Shown: positions 33,755 through 43,695 of the stretch, piece by piece | How the letters are laid out: each line of letters opens with the position of its first letter | How positions within the stretch are numbered: position 1 is the first letter of the stretch | Source of the DNA: Pedococcus bigeumensis | GTDB lineage: Bacteria; Actinomycetota; Actinomycetes; Actinomycetales; Dermatophilaceae | DNA length: 64,000 nucleotides | Direction: 5' to 3' | Assembly (NCBI RefSeq): GCF_006438965.1 | Contig: NZ_RCZM01000005.1 | Coordinates: forward strand, 310,001-374,000 | Made by a program: the position numbers and the translations under genes | Notes under the pieces: generated by a model | Databases searched by the model: none | What the model was told of the DNA's origin: nothing | Seen by the model: the letters and a program-made list of their open reading frames with translations, nothing else

Positions 33755-34740
33755 AGCTCGACGTGCCCACGATGGTCCTGGACCTGCCGCTGAAGCTGAG
33801 CGAGGCGATCGCCATCCCCACGACGGTCGAGGACGACGACACCGACTCGGCCATCCCCGCCGCCCTGCGCGCCTGGCTGGTCCGGCTCCGGCTGCTCGAG
33901 GGTGTGCCGTTCGCCAACCTCGTCGCCGACAGCGAGCTGCTGCCGCCGGAGTCGATCCGATGGTTCTACCTCGACCGCCGCTGGACCGACGCGCTGGTCA
34001 TGGGCGCGCTCTCGGTCGGCACGGTCAACAGCGACGACCGGACCCAGCTCACCGCCGCCTACGACGCGATCCGCACCGAGCTCGACCAGGAGGAGCGCAA
34101 CGCCCGGCGCCACCCGGGTCAGCCGCGGTTCGGGGGGACCGTCGACGCGGTCAGCGGTTTCATCCTGCGCTCCCAGGCCGTCTCTGGCTGGCCGGGCCTG
34201 CACGTGCGGGCGATGACCATCGACCCCGTCGACGAGGCCGACAACCGGTTCGTCCCCGAGGACGACCCCAACCGGATGCGGCTGCTGCGGCTGGAGCGGC
34301 TGGCTCCGGCGGTGCTGTTCTGCCTCTTCGACGGCATCCCCTCGGTCGTCCACGTCGAGGAGCCGCGGCAGGGCGTCCAGTTCGGCTTCGACCCCGGCCA
34401 GGTCGACGGGTCGTTCAGCTACATCCCGCGCGATGTCAACACCTTCGCTGACCTCGAGAAGCCCGGCGGTGCCCCGGTGCGCCTCGACGTGCCGTTCCGG
34501 GCCACCGACGGGGCCACGGGGGTCATCGACATCCAGCAGGTGCAGAAGGACCTGGTCGCCCTCCCCGCGACCCACGTCGGGGCCAGCCTCGACGCCGCGG
34601 AGTACGCCCTGCAGCTGCTCCGGTTCCCCTACCGGCAGGTCTTCGGCGACCCCCGCGGCGTGAGCATCGGCACGGTCTTCAAGGCCTCCGTCGCCTACGC
34701 CAAGCAGGTCAACGACACGTTCAAGCTCGGAGGAGTGTGA
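33751..34740 (+). CDS. Protein of unknown function (329 aa), operon gene 4
   Basis: Compact mixed alpha/beta protein. The strongest motif is LLPPESIRWFYLDRRWTDAL (~res 64-83), followed by VSGFILRSQAVSGWPGLHV (~134) and LAPAVLFCLFDGIPSVVHVEEP (~184). I believe this combination recurs in uncharacterised bacterial proteins but cannot name a family. The end (YALQLLRFPYRQVFG) is helical. GTG start overlapping the previous stop. No membrane segment or signal peptide. Confidence 0.82.
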   Translation: MKLDVPTMVLDLPLKLSEAIAIPTTVEDDDTDSAIPAALRAWLVRLRLLEGVPFANLVADSELLPPESIRWFYLDRRWTDALVMGALSVGTVNSDDRTQLTAAYDAIRTELDQEERNARRHPGQPRFGGTVDAVSGFILRSQAVSGWPGLHVRAMTIDPVDEADNRFVPEDDPNRMRLLRLERLAPAVLFCLFDGIPSVVHVEEPRQGVQFGFDPGQVDGSFSYIPRDVNTFADLEKPGGAPVRLDVPFRATDGATGVIDIQQVQKDLVALPATHVGASLDAAEYALQLLRFPYRQVFGDPRGVSIGTVFKASVAYAKQVNDTFKLGGV

Positions 34741-37700
34741 TGGCCGACTTCGACCTGACCCCCGAGCGGCTCACCAAGAGCGTCTACACCGACCGCTTCG
34801 CCGCGCTCGCCCGCGCCGACGTGGACCTCGCCACGTGGAAGACGTGGGACAAGTTCCTCGTCCGCGAGAAGCGGATCCTCGTGCCGGTCGACGTCCAGGC
34901 CTACGTCGTGCCCGTCGGCGGCCAGGAGCCGTGCGTCGACGTCGCCGGTGTCGACGGCGACCCAGCCCCCTTCGACGCCGGTGCGGTGCGACCGGCAGGG
35001 GTGCACCTCCACTGGGCGCTCCCCGACGCGTTGCTGCGCGGCGAGAACGACCCGGTCACCAAGAAGGTCAAGCTGCCGCGGCTTCCCGACCGGTGGGTCG
35101 TGGTCCGCACCCTGCTCCCCGAGGGTGGGCGCACGGCATACGCCTCGGGGTGGGTGCTGGACGCGGTCACCGGCGGCATCACGCCGCTGTCCACGTATGC
35201 CGGGACCGTCCCGCCCGGCACGCCACCCCTCGACGGCGGCGTGCCGCTCGAGGTGCTCGACGGTGCTGCTCGGGGCAGCCTGATGTGGACGGCGACCTAC
35301 ATGGGGGCGCTCAACCGGTTCGCCCTGCACGACCCGCTCGTCGACCTGCCGGGCGTCGAGGTGGCGCCGCACGGCTTCCACCGTGGCAAGGCCAGCTACA
35401 CCGTCGCCGGCTGGTGGACCGACTCGGCCACCGACCCGCTCGCCGGGAGCCGCGGGGAGACCAGCGTGCGAGCACGCCTCGCCGAGCTGCGGTGGTGGGT
35501 CAGCCCCGACGGCGAGGACGCCGTGGAGTACGCCGAGGACCCGCGGACCGCCAAGCTGGAGCAGTATGCCGGGCTGAAGTCGCCACGGACTTATGCGCCG
35601 ACGACCGTCCAGACCCCGTACGCGAAGTCGACGACGACCTACAGCGCGGTCGCCCCGGAGGCTCCGATGGCCCTCGCCGACGTGGCCGGGATGACCGTCG
35701 GGATCGGGGCCACGAGGTACCACACGATGCTGCACGGCTCGGTGATCGGCGTGCCCGTCGACGGCACGGCCGGCGGTGCCGACGACCGGCCGGATCCCTC
35801 GACCTTGGCGGCGAGCCTGGGCACGGACATCGACGACATCGTGTCCGCGTTCGCGGCCCCCGCGCTGGGGATCGACCCGGCCAAGCGGCTCACTGCGGAG
35901 CGGCTGTGCGCGGCGTTCACCGGCGACCTGCTCGGGCGGATCGGCACCCCTGACGGGCTCTCCGACCTCGCCGACCAGGAGCACGCCAACGGCTTTTGGG
36001 CGCTTCCCGGGCGTCCCGTCGCGGGAGCCAAGGCGGACCGCCTGCGGACCGAGGACTCGACGCCGTTCGGCCCGCTGGCAGTCGGCCGCAAGGGTCGGGC
36101 CGCCCAGCCCACCAAGGGATCCGGGCTGCCCAAGGGCACCAAGGTCGGCTGGCGGGGCGTGGCCCCGATGACCAGCGGCAAGAAGGTGACGGCGCACGAC
36201 GAGACCCTGGTGGAACGCGACGACCCCGGACCGGGGACGCGCAAGGGCGGGACGAGCACGGCACCTCCGGCCAGTCGCGACGTCGTGCGGGCCGCACCGC
36301 GCGTGTTCCGCCCCGCGCCGGTCATGGTGGGTCTGCGTGGCGTCCACCCCTCGGCCCGGCACCACGGGGACGGGATGTTCGACGACCAGGGGCTGCTGCG
36401 CTGCCGCTTCCCCGGCGAGGTGTCGCCGTCGATCGACGGCACCGTCGACGGGCGCTCGGTGCTGCCCACCCTGGGTAGCGGGGCGGTGCCCAGCGAGGTC
36501 ACCCGGGTGGTCCGCGAGGCGATCATCTTCGACGGCTACTCAGTCGGCTGGCTCGCGGCCTCCTCCGGCCGCAAGGGTGCCGACGTGCAGGCCCTCGAAG
36601 CGAGGCTGACCGCCGAGATGCTGCGGCTCTACGGCACGACGGCACGCTATGACGGGTCCGGCACCGGTCTGGTCGCCGAGGCCGCCAAGGCCCGGATGCC
36701 GAGGGCGGCGGCCCAGGACTCCTGGTCGGGCTACTCACAGCTCGAGGAGGTCGAGACCCTTCAGGTCGCGGCCGAGCTGTCCCGGTTCTCCCTCGTGGCC
36801 TGGAGCCCGCCCAGCCCGATCGCGATCACGACCTGGCGGCAGCCCTGGGTGCCCATCTGGCTGGAGTGGCGGGTCGAGCTCACCGGCACCGAGGACCTGG
36901 CCGGCTGGTCGCTGGCGGACGGCGACCTGCGCCGCAGTGACCCCGTCGTGGGTTCGACGCGGACGCTGACCGGGCGCAGCCCGCTGACGACGGGAGTGGG
37001 CCAGTCGCTGACGACGGCGATGGCCAAGTGGCTGGAGCAGGAGCAGGCGCGTGACCTGGCCTCGCCGAGCCAGTCCGTGATCCCCGACCCCGACGAGGAC
37101 GTCCTGGCCGCGGTGGCCAACCTGGTCCGGCCGCTGGACCTGTGCTCGGCCTCCTTCGACGGGATCCGGGAGCAGCTGCTCGGGATTGCCTACGAGGGTT
37201 TCGTCCAACGGGTCCGGGGCACCGACGGGGTCAACCGGCCGCGCGCGACCGGTCTGCCCGTGCCGCTCTTCGGTGGTTCGCTGACGGTGCTGGACCTGCG
37301 GCTGGTCGACGGGTTCGGGCGGGTGGTCGTCATCCCCCTGACCGGGCTGGCCCGGACGAGCACCCAGGAGCTGCCGGACGAACCTGCGGGTGTCCTGCTT
37401 CCCCCTCGCATCCAGAACAGCGCCCGCTGGTTGCTGCGGCTGGTCGACCCGGCCTACGGGCTCGACCAGGACCCGGCCGACGCCCCCGAGGCCTACGTCG
37501 ACCAGCTGCGGGCCGCGCTGGCCGTCACGCCGGTGTCCGGCTTCCTGCTGCCCGACCACATCGACGAGGCGCTGGAGGTGTTCGACCGCGACGGCCACCC
37601 ACTGGGGCAGCTCGAGCACGACTCGTTCAGCGTCGACGACGGCCCCGGCTCGGTGCGCTGGGACCCCGCGCCGGGACGGCCGGTCCCCCCGGATGCGGGC

Positions 37701-38612
37701 CCGCTGACCGACGTCCCACCGCATGCGCAGCATGCGGCGCTGTTCGCCGCCGGGCTCGTCCAGGCCGACATCGAGGCCCGGCAGGCGACCTCGCCACCGT
37801 CCTGCAGCTCGTTGTCCGCCCTGCTGCGCGCGATCGACTCGACCTTGTGGACGGTCGACACGTTCGCCGCCATCGGGACCCCGACGATCGCGGGGCTGGT
37901 CGGGCGCCCGGTCGCGATCGTCAGGGCCACGTTGCGTCTGGACGCGCCCGATGACGTTGACGAGGTGCAGATCGACGAGGCTGGCGGCCCGGCGGCGCGC
38001 GCGGCGGCATACGAAGCCCTCGCGGCTCACGAGTTCCCTTTCCGGATAGGCGAACTGGGTCGCAGTGACGACAGCGTCCTCGGGTTCTTCGTCGACGACG
38101 ACTACACCCGCTTCCACGTCGTCGACAAGGTGGTGGCCGACTCGGCGATGGCCTCAGGGCCCCGGACCGGCTTCCTCGGCCGGCTCGGCGACACCCCCGG
38201 CCAGGACCCGATCGAGCATGGCTACCTCATCCTGGAGGACACCCTCACCATCCGCATCGGGCAGACCCGGCGCCTGACGATCCTGATGCTGCCGGCCGGC
38301 AAGGTGCACGTCACGTCGGGCATCCTGCCGCGCAAGGCACTTGAGCTGGCCGACACCTGGGTCGGTCCCGGCCTGGCCGCGATGGTGCCGTCGATGCGCG
38401 TGGGGCCGTTGCTCGTCGACCCGGCCGAGATCCGGCTGCCCAACGTCGCCTCGCTCGGCGGCAAGCAGCAGTTCACCCGGCGCACCGGCCCGATCAGCTG
38501 GCGCGACGACCCGATCCTGGCCTCGACCACCAACGCCTACCTGCCCAAGATGCCGCACGAGGTCCAGGAGGGCTGGATCCGCGTGGCGCCCGACGAGGAG
38601 GGCAGCCCATGA
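34740..38612 (+). CDS. Large protein of unknown function (1290 aa), operon gene 5
   Basis: Begins ADFDLTPERLTKSVYTDRFAAL; the most distinctive motif is AGVHLHWALPDALLRG (~res 86-101) followed by LPRLPDRWVVVR. Strand-rich blocks alternate with basic Gly/Lys-rich loops (around residues 445-520). Near the C-terminus there are three consecutive conserved-looking blocks (VLGFFVDDDYTRFHVVDK, LILEDTLTIRIGQTRRLTILMLP, and a closing Trp/Pro-rich piece). The ATG has GGAGGAG 5-6 nt upstream, preferred over a GTG three bases earlier. Unknown function; the TGATG overlap couples it to gene 4 and ATGA to gene 6. Confidence 0.82.
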   Translation: MADFDLTPERLTKSVYTDRFAALARADVDLATWKTWDKFLVREKRILVPVDVQAYVVPVGGQEPCVDVAGVDGDPAPFDAGAVRPAGVHLHWALPDALLRGENDPVTKKVKLPRLPDRWVVVRTLLPEGGRTAYASGWVLDAVTGGITPLSTYAGTVPPGTPPLDGGVPLEVLDGAARGSLMWTATYMGALNRFALHDPLVDLPGVEVAPHGFHRGKASYTVAGWWTDSATDPLAGSRGETSVRARLAELRWWVSPDGEDAVEYAEDPRTAKLEQYAGLKSPRTYAPTTVQTPYAKSTTTYSAVAPEAPMALADVAGMTVGIGATRYHTMLHGSVIGVPVDGTAGGADDRPDPSTLAASLGTDIDDIVSAFAAPALGIDPAKRLTAERLCAAFTGDLLGRIGTPDGLSDLADQEHANGFWALPGRPVAGAKADRLRTEDSTPFGPLAVGRKGRAAQPTKGSGLPKGTKVGWRGVAPMTSGKKVTAHDETLVERDDPGPGTRKGGTSTAPPASRDVVRAAPRVFRPAPVMVGLRGVHPSARHHGDGMFDDQGLLRCRFPGEVSPSIDGTVDGRSVLPTLGSGAVPSEVTRVVREAIIFDGYSVGWLAASSGRKGADVQALEARLTAEMLRLYGTTARYDGSGTGLVAEAAKARMPRAAAQDSWSGYSQLEEVETLQVAAELSRFSLVAWSPPSPIAITTWRQPWVPIWLEWRVELTGTEDLAGWSLADGDLRRSDPVVGSTRTLTGRSPLTTGVGQSLTTAMAKWLEQEQARDLASPSQSVIPDPDEDVLAAVANLVRPLDLCSASFDGIREQLLGIAYEGFVQRVRGTDGVNRPRATGLPVPLFGGSLTVLDLRLVDGFGRVVVIPLTGLARTSTQELPDEPAGVLLPPRIQNSARWLLRLVDPAYGLDQDPADAPEAYVDQLRAALAVTPVSGFLLPDHIDEALEVFDRDGHPLGQLEHDSFSVDDGPGSVRWDPAPGRPVPPDAGPLTDVPPHAQHAALFAAGLVQADIEARQATSPPSCSSLSALLRAIDSTLWTVDTFAAIGTPTIAGLVGRPVAIVRATLRLDAPDDVDEVQIDEAGGPAARAAAYEALAAHEFPFRIGELGRSDDSVLGFFVDDDYTRFHVVDKVVADSAMASGPRTGFLGRLGDTPGQDPIEHGYLILEDTLTIRIGQTRRLTILMLPAGKVHVTSGILPRKALELADTWVGPGLAAMVPSMRVGPLLVDPAEIRLPNVASLGGKQQFTRRTGPISWRDDPILASTTNAYLPKMPHEVQEGWIRVAPDEEGSP

Positions 38613-41600
38613 CGGCCAAGCGGCGGGCACCCCTGGGGTCCAAGGCGCAGCGGGAGGCGCTGGCCGCGTCAACGCGCCGGGAGGCAGCCCGCGCGGCCAA
38701 GCGTGGCCAGGCCGCCGACCGGGCGGCGCGCGACGCCCAGCTCCTCGAGGGCGTCGACCGGGTCGCACTCGAGGAGGCCATGCGTTCGGTCCTCGCCGCA
38801 CGCGAGGAGGCGCCCGCCGACGCGCCGCACGCCGACGCGGCAGATGCTGCACGGGCCTTCCCGTCTGCCGTCGATCCGGCCGGGCGCTGGGTGCCCATCG
38901 GACCCTCGGTCGTGCGGCGCGGCCAGGCGGTCGACCGCCCGCGGGTGGCCGGCCGCATCCGTGACATCGCGGTGGACGCGACGGGCCGGCGGGCTTATGC
39001 CGCGACTGCCCAGGGCGGCGTCTGGTACACCGACGACGGCGCAGCGACCTGGTCACCGGTCGGGGGGTGGTCCGAGCGGCGCCGGATCCGTGGGGGCGCG
39101 GTCAACGCCCAGGCCTGTGGGGCCCTGCTCGTCTCCTTCGACGCGATGCCCCTGCTCGACGTGGTTCTCGTCGGGACCGGTGAGCCGACCTTCGTCCCGG
39201 CCGGATTCGTCGCCGCCACGGGCGAGACGACGATCGACGGGGTCGGTGTGCTGTCCGCGATCGGACCCACGTTCCCGGCGGGCCAGGCCGAGCCCTGGGA
39301 GGTCGACACCGGGATCGCCCAGCTGGAGGGACTGGGGATCTTCAAGCTCCTGCGCAGCCCCGCCAGCTCGCCGGGCACGGCCACGGCCGGCGCCACCCAG
39401 GACGTGGTCGTCGCCTGCACCACCAACGGCGCCTTCCTCGGCCGTCGACAGTCGCTCCCGGCCGGTGGCGGCAACCCGGTGCGCGACGGCTACGTCTGGC
39501 AACAGCTCGCCGCAGTGACCGCGGCCTTCCCCGGAGCGGCGATCTCCGACGGGCTCTGGCTGCCCGGTGGGCGCCTCATCCTCGCGGTGGCGGGGCAGGG
39601 CCTGGCCTTCAGCGACAACCTCGGCGCGGCGGTGACCCCGATCGCGCTGACCAACCCGGTCGCCGTCACCGGGCACGTCAGCCTCGCGGCGGCCGGCAAC
39701 ACGGTCTACGCCATCGGCGAGACGGGCGGCAACCCCGCCTTGTGGCGCGTCGCCGACGCGACCGTGGCCGCCCCCACGGCCGACGACGTCGGCACACCCG
39801 GCGCAGCCACCGGGGTGCCGGCGACGCTGTGGAACGTCGCCGGCGGCAACCAGCGCGACTACGACCAGTGCATCGCCGTGGACACCGTCGGCGCAGTGCA
39901 CCGCGTCTACCTGGGCGGGAGCTCGTTCTCCTACGGCCAGGCCGACGGCGACTGGGGCGCGAGCCTGTACTGCTTCGACGTCGCTGCGTCGGGCGTGGCC
40001 AACCCGCCCTTCGTCCTCCAGGCCACCGTGGGAATCTCCTCTGCGGCCGCCCTGCCCGGCGGTGACGGCGCGACCGCGGCCGGGGCCATCGGCAACAACG
40101 TCCACGGCGACGTGCACCGGCTCGTTCTCACCGGCAACGCCCCGCCGCGCCGTCAGGTCTGGGCAGCCACCGACGGTGGCATCTTCGTCTCGGACCGCTC
40201 CGGTCGGGTCGGCACGTTCGCCGCCTGCAACACCGGGCTCGCCTCGCTCCAACCGGTCTTCGTCCGCAGCCACCCGGTCAACGGACACCTCGTCGCCACC
40301 GGCTGCCAGGACAACGGCAGCCAGGTCCGCATCGGCGACTCGGTCTGGGACGAACCGTTCACCGGCGATGGCGGCGGGGTCGCGTGGCACCCCACTGCGT
40401 CGCACCTCCTTGTCCGCCAGTTCAACCTCTCCGGGTGGTACTGCACGTCGACCACGGCCTTCGTCGACCCGATGACCCGCAACCCCGGCGAGCCGAGCCG
40501 GCTGGTCGGTCCCGGTGGCGAGGGGACCGCGCAGTTCAGCTCCTTCTACTCGGGCGCGAGCACGGTGCGCGTCCCGCCCGTCGGACCCAACCCGGCCACC
40601 GGTCGGCTCGCCCTCGGCACCTACCGCGTCTGGCTCACCGACGACCTCGGCATCGGAGTCGGCCCCAACACCTGGCGGGCCATTCCCTACCCGAACGGTG
40701 TCGCGGCCGACGGCCGCCCGGGAGTCAATGGTGCGGCCAACCCCGCCCAGATGGCGATCGGCTTCACGGCACCGTTCCTGGGGCCGATCGTCACGCTCAC
40801 CTGGGCGTCGCCGACCCAGCTGCTCGTCATCTACCGGGGTGGCATCGTCCGCTACACCGAGAACCCGCCGGGGACCTGGGCGTCGACGACCTGGTCACTG
40901 ACCAACCTCGCCGTGGCGATCCCGCGCACGACGACGTTGACCGACGTCGCGGCGGTGCCGGGCACCCAGAACTTCTACGTCGCGACGACCGGCGTGGTCG
41001 GCGGGCCCGACGAGACCCTCTGGTTCTTCAACAATGCCGACGGGCGCTTCAAGCGCACCACCCTGCGCCGCCAGCTGGACGCCGGTGGGGCGGTGAACAG
41101 CGGTCCCCGCGATCCCGTCTTCTCGGTGATCGTCGACCCCGGCGACGCCACCGGCAACACGGTGTATGCCGGCACCGTCACCGGTGTCTGGCAGGGCACC
41201 CGCACCAACAACACCACCGGTGCCCACACCTGGGTCCCCTACGTCAACGGACTGCCCCAGGCGACCGTCCAAGACCTCGACATCTGGCGCGACCCAGGTG
41301 GCGCGCTGACGGCACCCCGTCTGCTCCGCGCCGCCGTCCAGTCGCGAGGGGTGTGGGAGGTCGATCTGGCGCGAGATGCGTTGCCGCAGACGTGGATCCG
41401 TTCGAACCGGTTCGACGACCGGCGCAACCCGCTGACCATCCACACAGACCCACTTGCTGCGCCCCCCGCCCTCCCTGCGTCGCTCTCCGCGAGCCCGGAC
41501 ATCACCGTCAGGCCGAAGTGGCCGGTCGCGGCCACCCCTGCCTTCCTGCCGGTCCCCGCGATCACCGCAATCAACGCGCCGGCATACGACGTGTGGACCT

Positions 41601-42406
41601 TCCAGACGGCGTTCCGGTGGCTGCATCCCAGCGTCGTCGCCAACGGCCAGTTCTCCGATGCGCTCGGGCGGCTCGTGGCGTTGCACCGGACCCAGATGGT
41701 GCCGCCCAAGTCCGCCATCCCGGAGATCGACGCAGCCGTGTGGGCCGATGTGGTCGGCGGCGTGCGCGTCAAGGTCGACGGCACGGTCACCACCGACACC
41801 GCGGACTCGCGGGCGGTCTACCGCGCCCCGTGGCAGACGCCGCGCGCCGCGGCCGTGACGGCGACCGAGGCGGACCTGCTCGACCTGGTGCCCCGCAACG
41901 TCGTCAACGACCTGTGGACCGTCTTCCACGAGCCGTCGACCGTCGACGTCCTCGTGCACCACCGCGATGCGATCGGGCTGCGGGCCAACCAGGGTTTCGT
42001 CGTGCTGCTGTGGCGAGTGGGGGCGAACCCGTCGGACCTGATGGCTCTCTCGGTGACCACGCTCCTGCCGTTCCTCACGGCGGCTGCCGCGGGGACGGCG
42101 CAGGCGGTGCCGGCCGGGTGGAACCTCGCGACGGGCGGGGGCGGGGTCACCTGGCGCACGGTGCCGACGGCGGTCGACGCTCGGATGCCGCGAGCCGTGT
42201 CCATCGACGTCGACCTCACCACCGCGCCGAACAAGCAGCAGGTGCTGTTCCTCGCGTTCGTCGGGTCGATCGGCGCGGGCGAGGTGTTCGTGCCACCCAC
42301 CATGGCGCCGGGCGCGGTCGTCCCCCCGACCACCGTCGCGGAGCTCGTGCGCTTCTGCCCGTATGCCGCCGCGCGCATCGTCCACCTCGAGGAACGCCCC
42401 ACCTGA
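38609..42406 (+). CDS. Large beta-propeller protein (1265 aa, Asp-box/BNR-like), operon gene 6
   Basis: The first ~75 residues are an Ala/Arg/Glu-rich helix, probably a docking segment. Residues ~90-950 carry propeller-type repeats, including the Asp-box-like VWYTDDGAATWSPVGGW (~137-153) and repeated endings such as VWAATDGGIFVSDRSGRVG, YVATTGVVGGPDETLWFF and VYAGTVTGVWQG. This resembles sialidase/VPS10/HCF136-type propellers. Residues ~1000-1265 form separate strand-rich domains. There is no signal peptide despite the fold's usual extracellular setting. Last gene of the unit; it converges on the minus-strand propeller operon 64 bp away. Confidence 0.83.
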   Translation: MTAKRRAPLGSKAQREALAASTRREAARAAKRGQAADRAARDAQLLEGVDRVALEEAMRSVLAAREEAPADAPHADAADAARAFPSAVDPAGRWVPIGPSVVRRGQAVDRPRVAGRIRDIAVDATGRRAYAATAQGGVWYTDDGAATWSPVGGWSERRRIRGGAVNAQACGALLVSFDAMPLLDVVLVGTGEPTFVPAGFVAATGETTIDGVGVLSAIGPTFPAGQAEPWEVDTGIAQLEGLGIFKLLRSPASSPGTATAGATQDVVVACTTNGAFLGRRQSLPAGGGNPVRDGYVWQQLAAVTAAFPGAAISDGLWLPGGRLILAVAGQGLAFSDNLGAAVTPIALTNPVAVTGHVSLAAAGNTVYAIGETGGNPALWRVADATVAAPTADDVGTPGAATGVPATLWNVAGGNQRDYDQCIAVDTVGAVHRVYLGGSSFSYGQADGDWGASLYCFDVAASGVANPPFVLQATVGISSAAALPGGDGATAAGAIGNNVHGDVHRLVLTGNAPPRRQVWAATDGGIFVSDRSGRVGTFAACNTGLASLQPVFVRSHPVNGHLVATGCQDNGSQVRIGDSVWDEPFTGDGGGVAWHPTASHLLVRQFNLSGWYCTSTTAFVDPMTRNPGEPSRLVGPGGEGTAQFSSFYSGASTVRVPPVGPNPATGRLALGTYRVWLTDDLGIGVGPNTWRAIPYPNGVAADGRPGVNGAANPAQMAIGFTAPFLGPIVTLTWASPTQLLVIYRGGIVRYTENPPGTWASTTWSLTNLAVAIPRTTTLTDVAAVPGTQNFYVATTGVVGGPDETLWFFNNADGRFKRTTLRRQLDAGGAVNSGPRDPVFSVIVDPGDATGNTVYAGTVTGVWQGTRTNNTTGAHTWVPYVNGLPQATVQDLDIWRDPGGALTAPRLLRAAVQSRGVWEVDLARDALPQTWIRSNRFDDRRNPLTIHTDPLAAPPALPASLSASPDITVRPKWPVAATPAFLPVPAITAINAPAYDVWTFQTAFRWLHPSVVANGQFSDALGRLVALHRTQMVPPKSAIPEIDAAVWADVVGGVRVKVDGTVTTDTADSRAVYRAPWQTPRAAAVTATEADLLDLVPRNVVNDLWTVFHEPSTVDVLVHHRDAIGLRANQGFVVLLWRVGANPSDLMALSVTTLLPFLTAAAAGTAQAVPAGWNLATGGGGVTWRTVPTAVDARMPRAVSIDVDLTTAPNKQQVLFLAFVGSIGAGEVFVPPTMAPGAVVPPTTVAELVRFCPYAAARIVHLEERPT

Positions 42407-42470
42407 CGTCCCCGACCCGTCGTTCGCCACCCCCGTCGGGTGGAAACGGTCAGGCGCCGAACGGGGCAGG

Positions 42471-43682
42471 TCACGAGCGGAAGACGACCACGCGAGGCTC
42501 GATGTTGCGGCGGTCCTGACCCCCCTGCAGGGTGTAGCCGCTGGCGACCCACGAGGTCGTCCGACTGGGGTGCGCCCGGCAGACGACGTAGTCTCCCCAC
42601 TTGCCCGCCTGCGGCGCGTGGGTCGACGTCGAGGTCGTCTTCGTGGTCCAGGTGTTGGCCTGCTGGTCGAGGATGCCGACCGCATGCGCCGGCTGGGTGG
42701 GGCCGCCGAAGAAGGCGGCGAGACCGATGCTCCCTCGCTTGTTCGGCGCTGCCGCCGGGTAGGCCCAGGCGCCGTTCTGGCTCCAGAGGTCCGGCTCGGC
42801 CACGACCGTCAGCGACTGCTCGTCGAGGGTCACTGCGCGGATGTAGGGCTGCGGCCGCCCGGGCCCCCGGCCGGCACTCCACAGGAAGCCGAGCCGGCCA
42901 CCCGCCCGCCAGGCGCCGGTGATCCGATCGTCACAGCGGCTGAGCCACGGGTTGCCGTCCGGTCCGATCGAGCGGTAGTCGCTGTCGTTCCACGCCGTGA
43001 CCGGGATGGTCCAGGCGGTGACGCCGGCCGCATCGTCCGGCCACTGGAACAGCCGCACGGACCGGTGCGCCTGGTCGTTGCCGGCGAACCACATCGAGGA
43101 ACCGGCTCCGGAGACGAGGCGTAACGAGCCGACGGCCGTCGTCGACCAGTGCCGCCTGGTCAGGGGTGCGGTCCGGGTCAGGTCAGCGCGTGCATACCGG
43201 ATGACCCCGGCCCGCACCCACCGGTCGGAGCCGTCGTAGTGGTTGAAGGTCAGCCACAGGTTCTTCGTGCTGACCGCGAGGTCCGGGAAGTCGAACCACA
43301 CGTCGGTCCACGCCGGGTCGAGGTCGGCTGGCGCGACGTCCCACCAACGCCACGTCCCTGCGGCGGCCGTCCGACTCACGGCGAGGCGAAAGATATTGCT
43401 GCGCCCCGATTTCGAGTACTGCAGCAGCCACACCCAGAGCCGCTGGGTCGGCAGGTAAGTCACGAGCTGGTCGCAGCAGAAGATGCCGCGGTCGGTGGGG
43501 AACTCGGTGAACGGGTCGAGCAGCGTCCAGGTCGCACCGCGGTCCGCCGAGCGCGTGGCGTACCAGTTGCCCGTCACGAACAGGGTCGAGGAGGACACCC
43601 CGACGGACGGCTCTCCGACCGTGCCGGTCTGGGTGCCGGTGGCCGCATCGTCGAGCGCGAGGTTCGCGGTGATCGTCAGCAC
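42471..43682 (-). CDS. Asp-box beta-propeller (sialidase-like fold, 403 aa)
   Basis: Contains a canonical Asp-box, RSADRGATWTLLDPF (~res 39-53), and recurrent strand blocks (IFRLAVSRTAAAGTWRWW, DFPDLAVSTKNLWLTFNHYD, GRLGFLWSAGRG). Two adjacent Cys (GIFCCDQL) are notable. Catalytic residues of true sialidases are not obvious, so it is more likely a binding propeller. GTG start 13 nt after the upstream gene; no signal peptide. The frame is open for 50 further codons upstream, overlapping the Pro-rich gene. Last gene of a three-gene operon facing the giant-protein unit. Confidence 0.75.
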   Translation of the reverse strand: MLTITANLALDDAATGTQTGTVGEPSVGVSSSTLFVTGNWYATRSADRGATWTLLDPFTEFPTDRGIFCCDQLVTYLPTQRLWVWLLQYSKSGRSNIFRLAVSRTAAAGTWRWWDVAPADLDPAWTDVWFDFPDLAVSTKNLWLTFNHYDGSDRWVRAGVIRYARADLTRTAPLTRRHWSTTAVGSLRLVSGAGSSMWFAGNDQAHRSVRLFQWPDDAAGVTAWTIPVTAWNDSDYRSIGPDGNPWLSRCDDRITGAWRAGGRLGFLWSAGRGPGRPQPYIRAVTLDEQSLTVVAEPDLWSQNGAWAYPAAAPNKRGSIGLAAFFGGPTQPAHAVGILDQQANTWTTKTTSTSTHAPQAGKWGDYVVCRAHPSRTTSWVASGYTLQGGQDRRNIEPRVVVFRS

Positions 43683-43695
43683 TGGTCGACCCAGC

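Noticed and set aside
21075-42406. Giant-protein unit as an extracellular contractile injection system or prophage
   Set aside because: No sheath, tube, baseplate spike, AAA+ ATPase, portal or terminase sequence was recognised.
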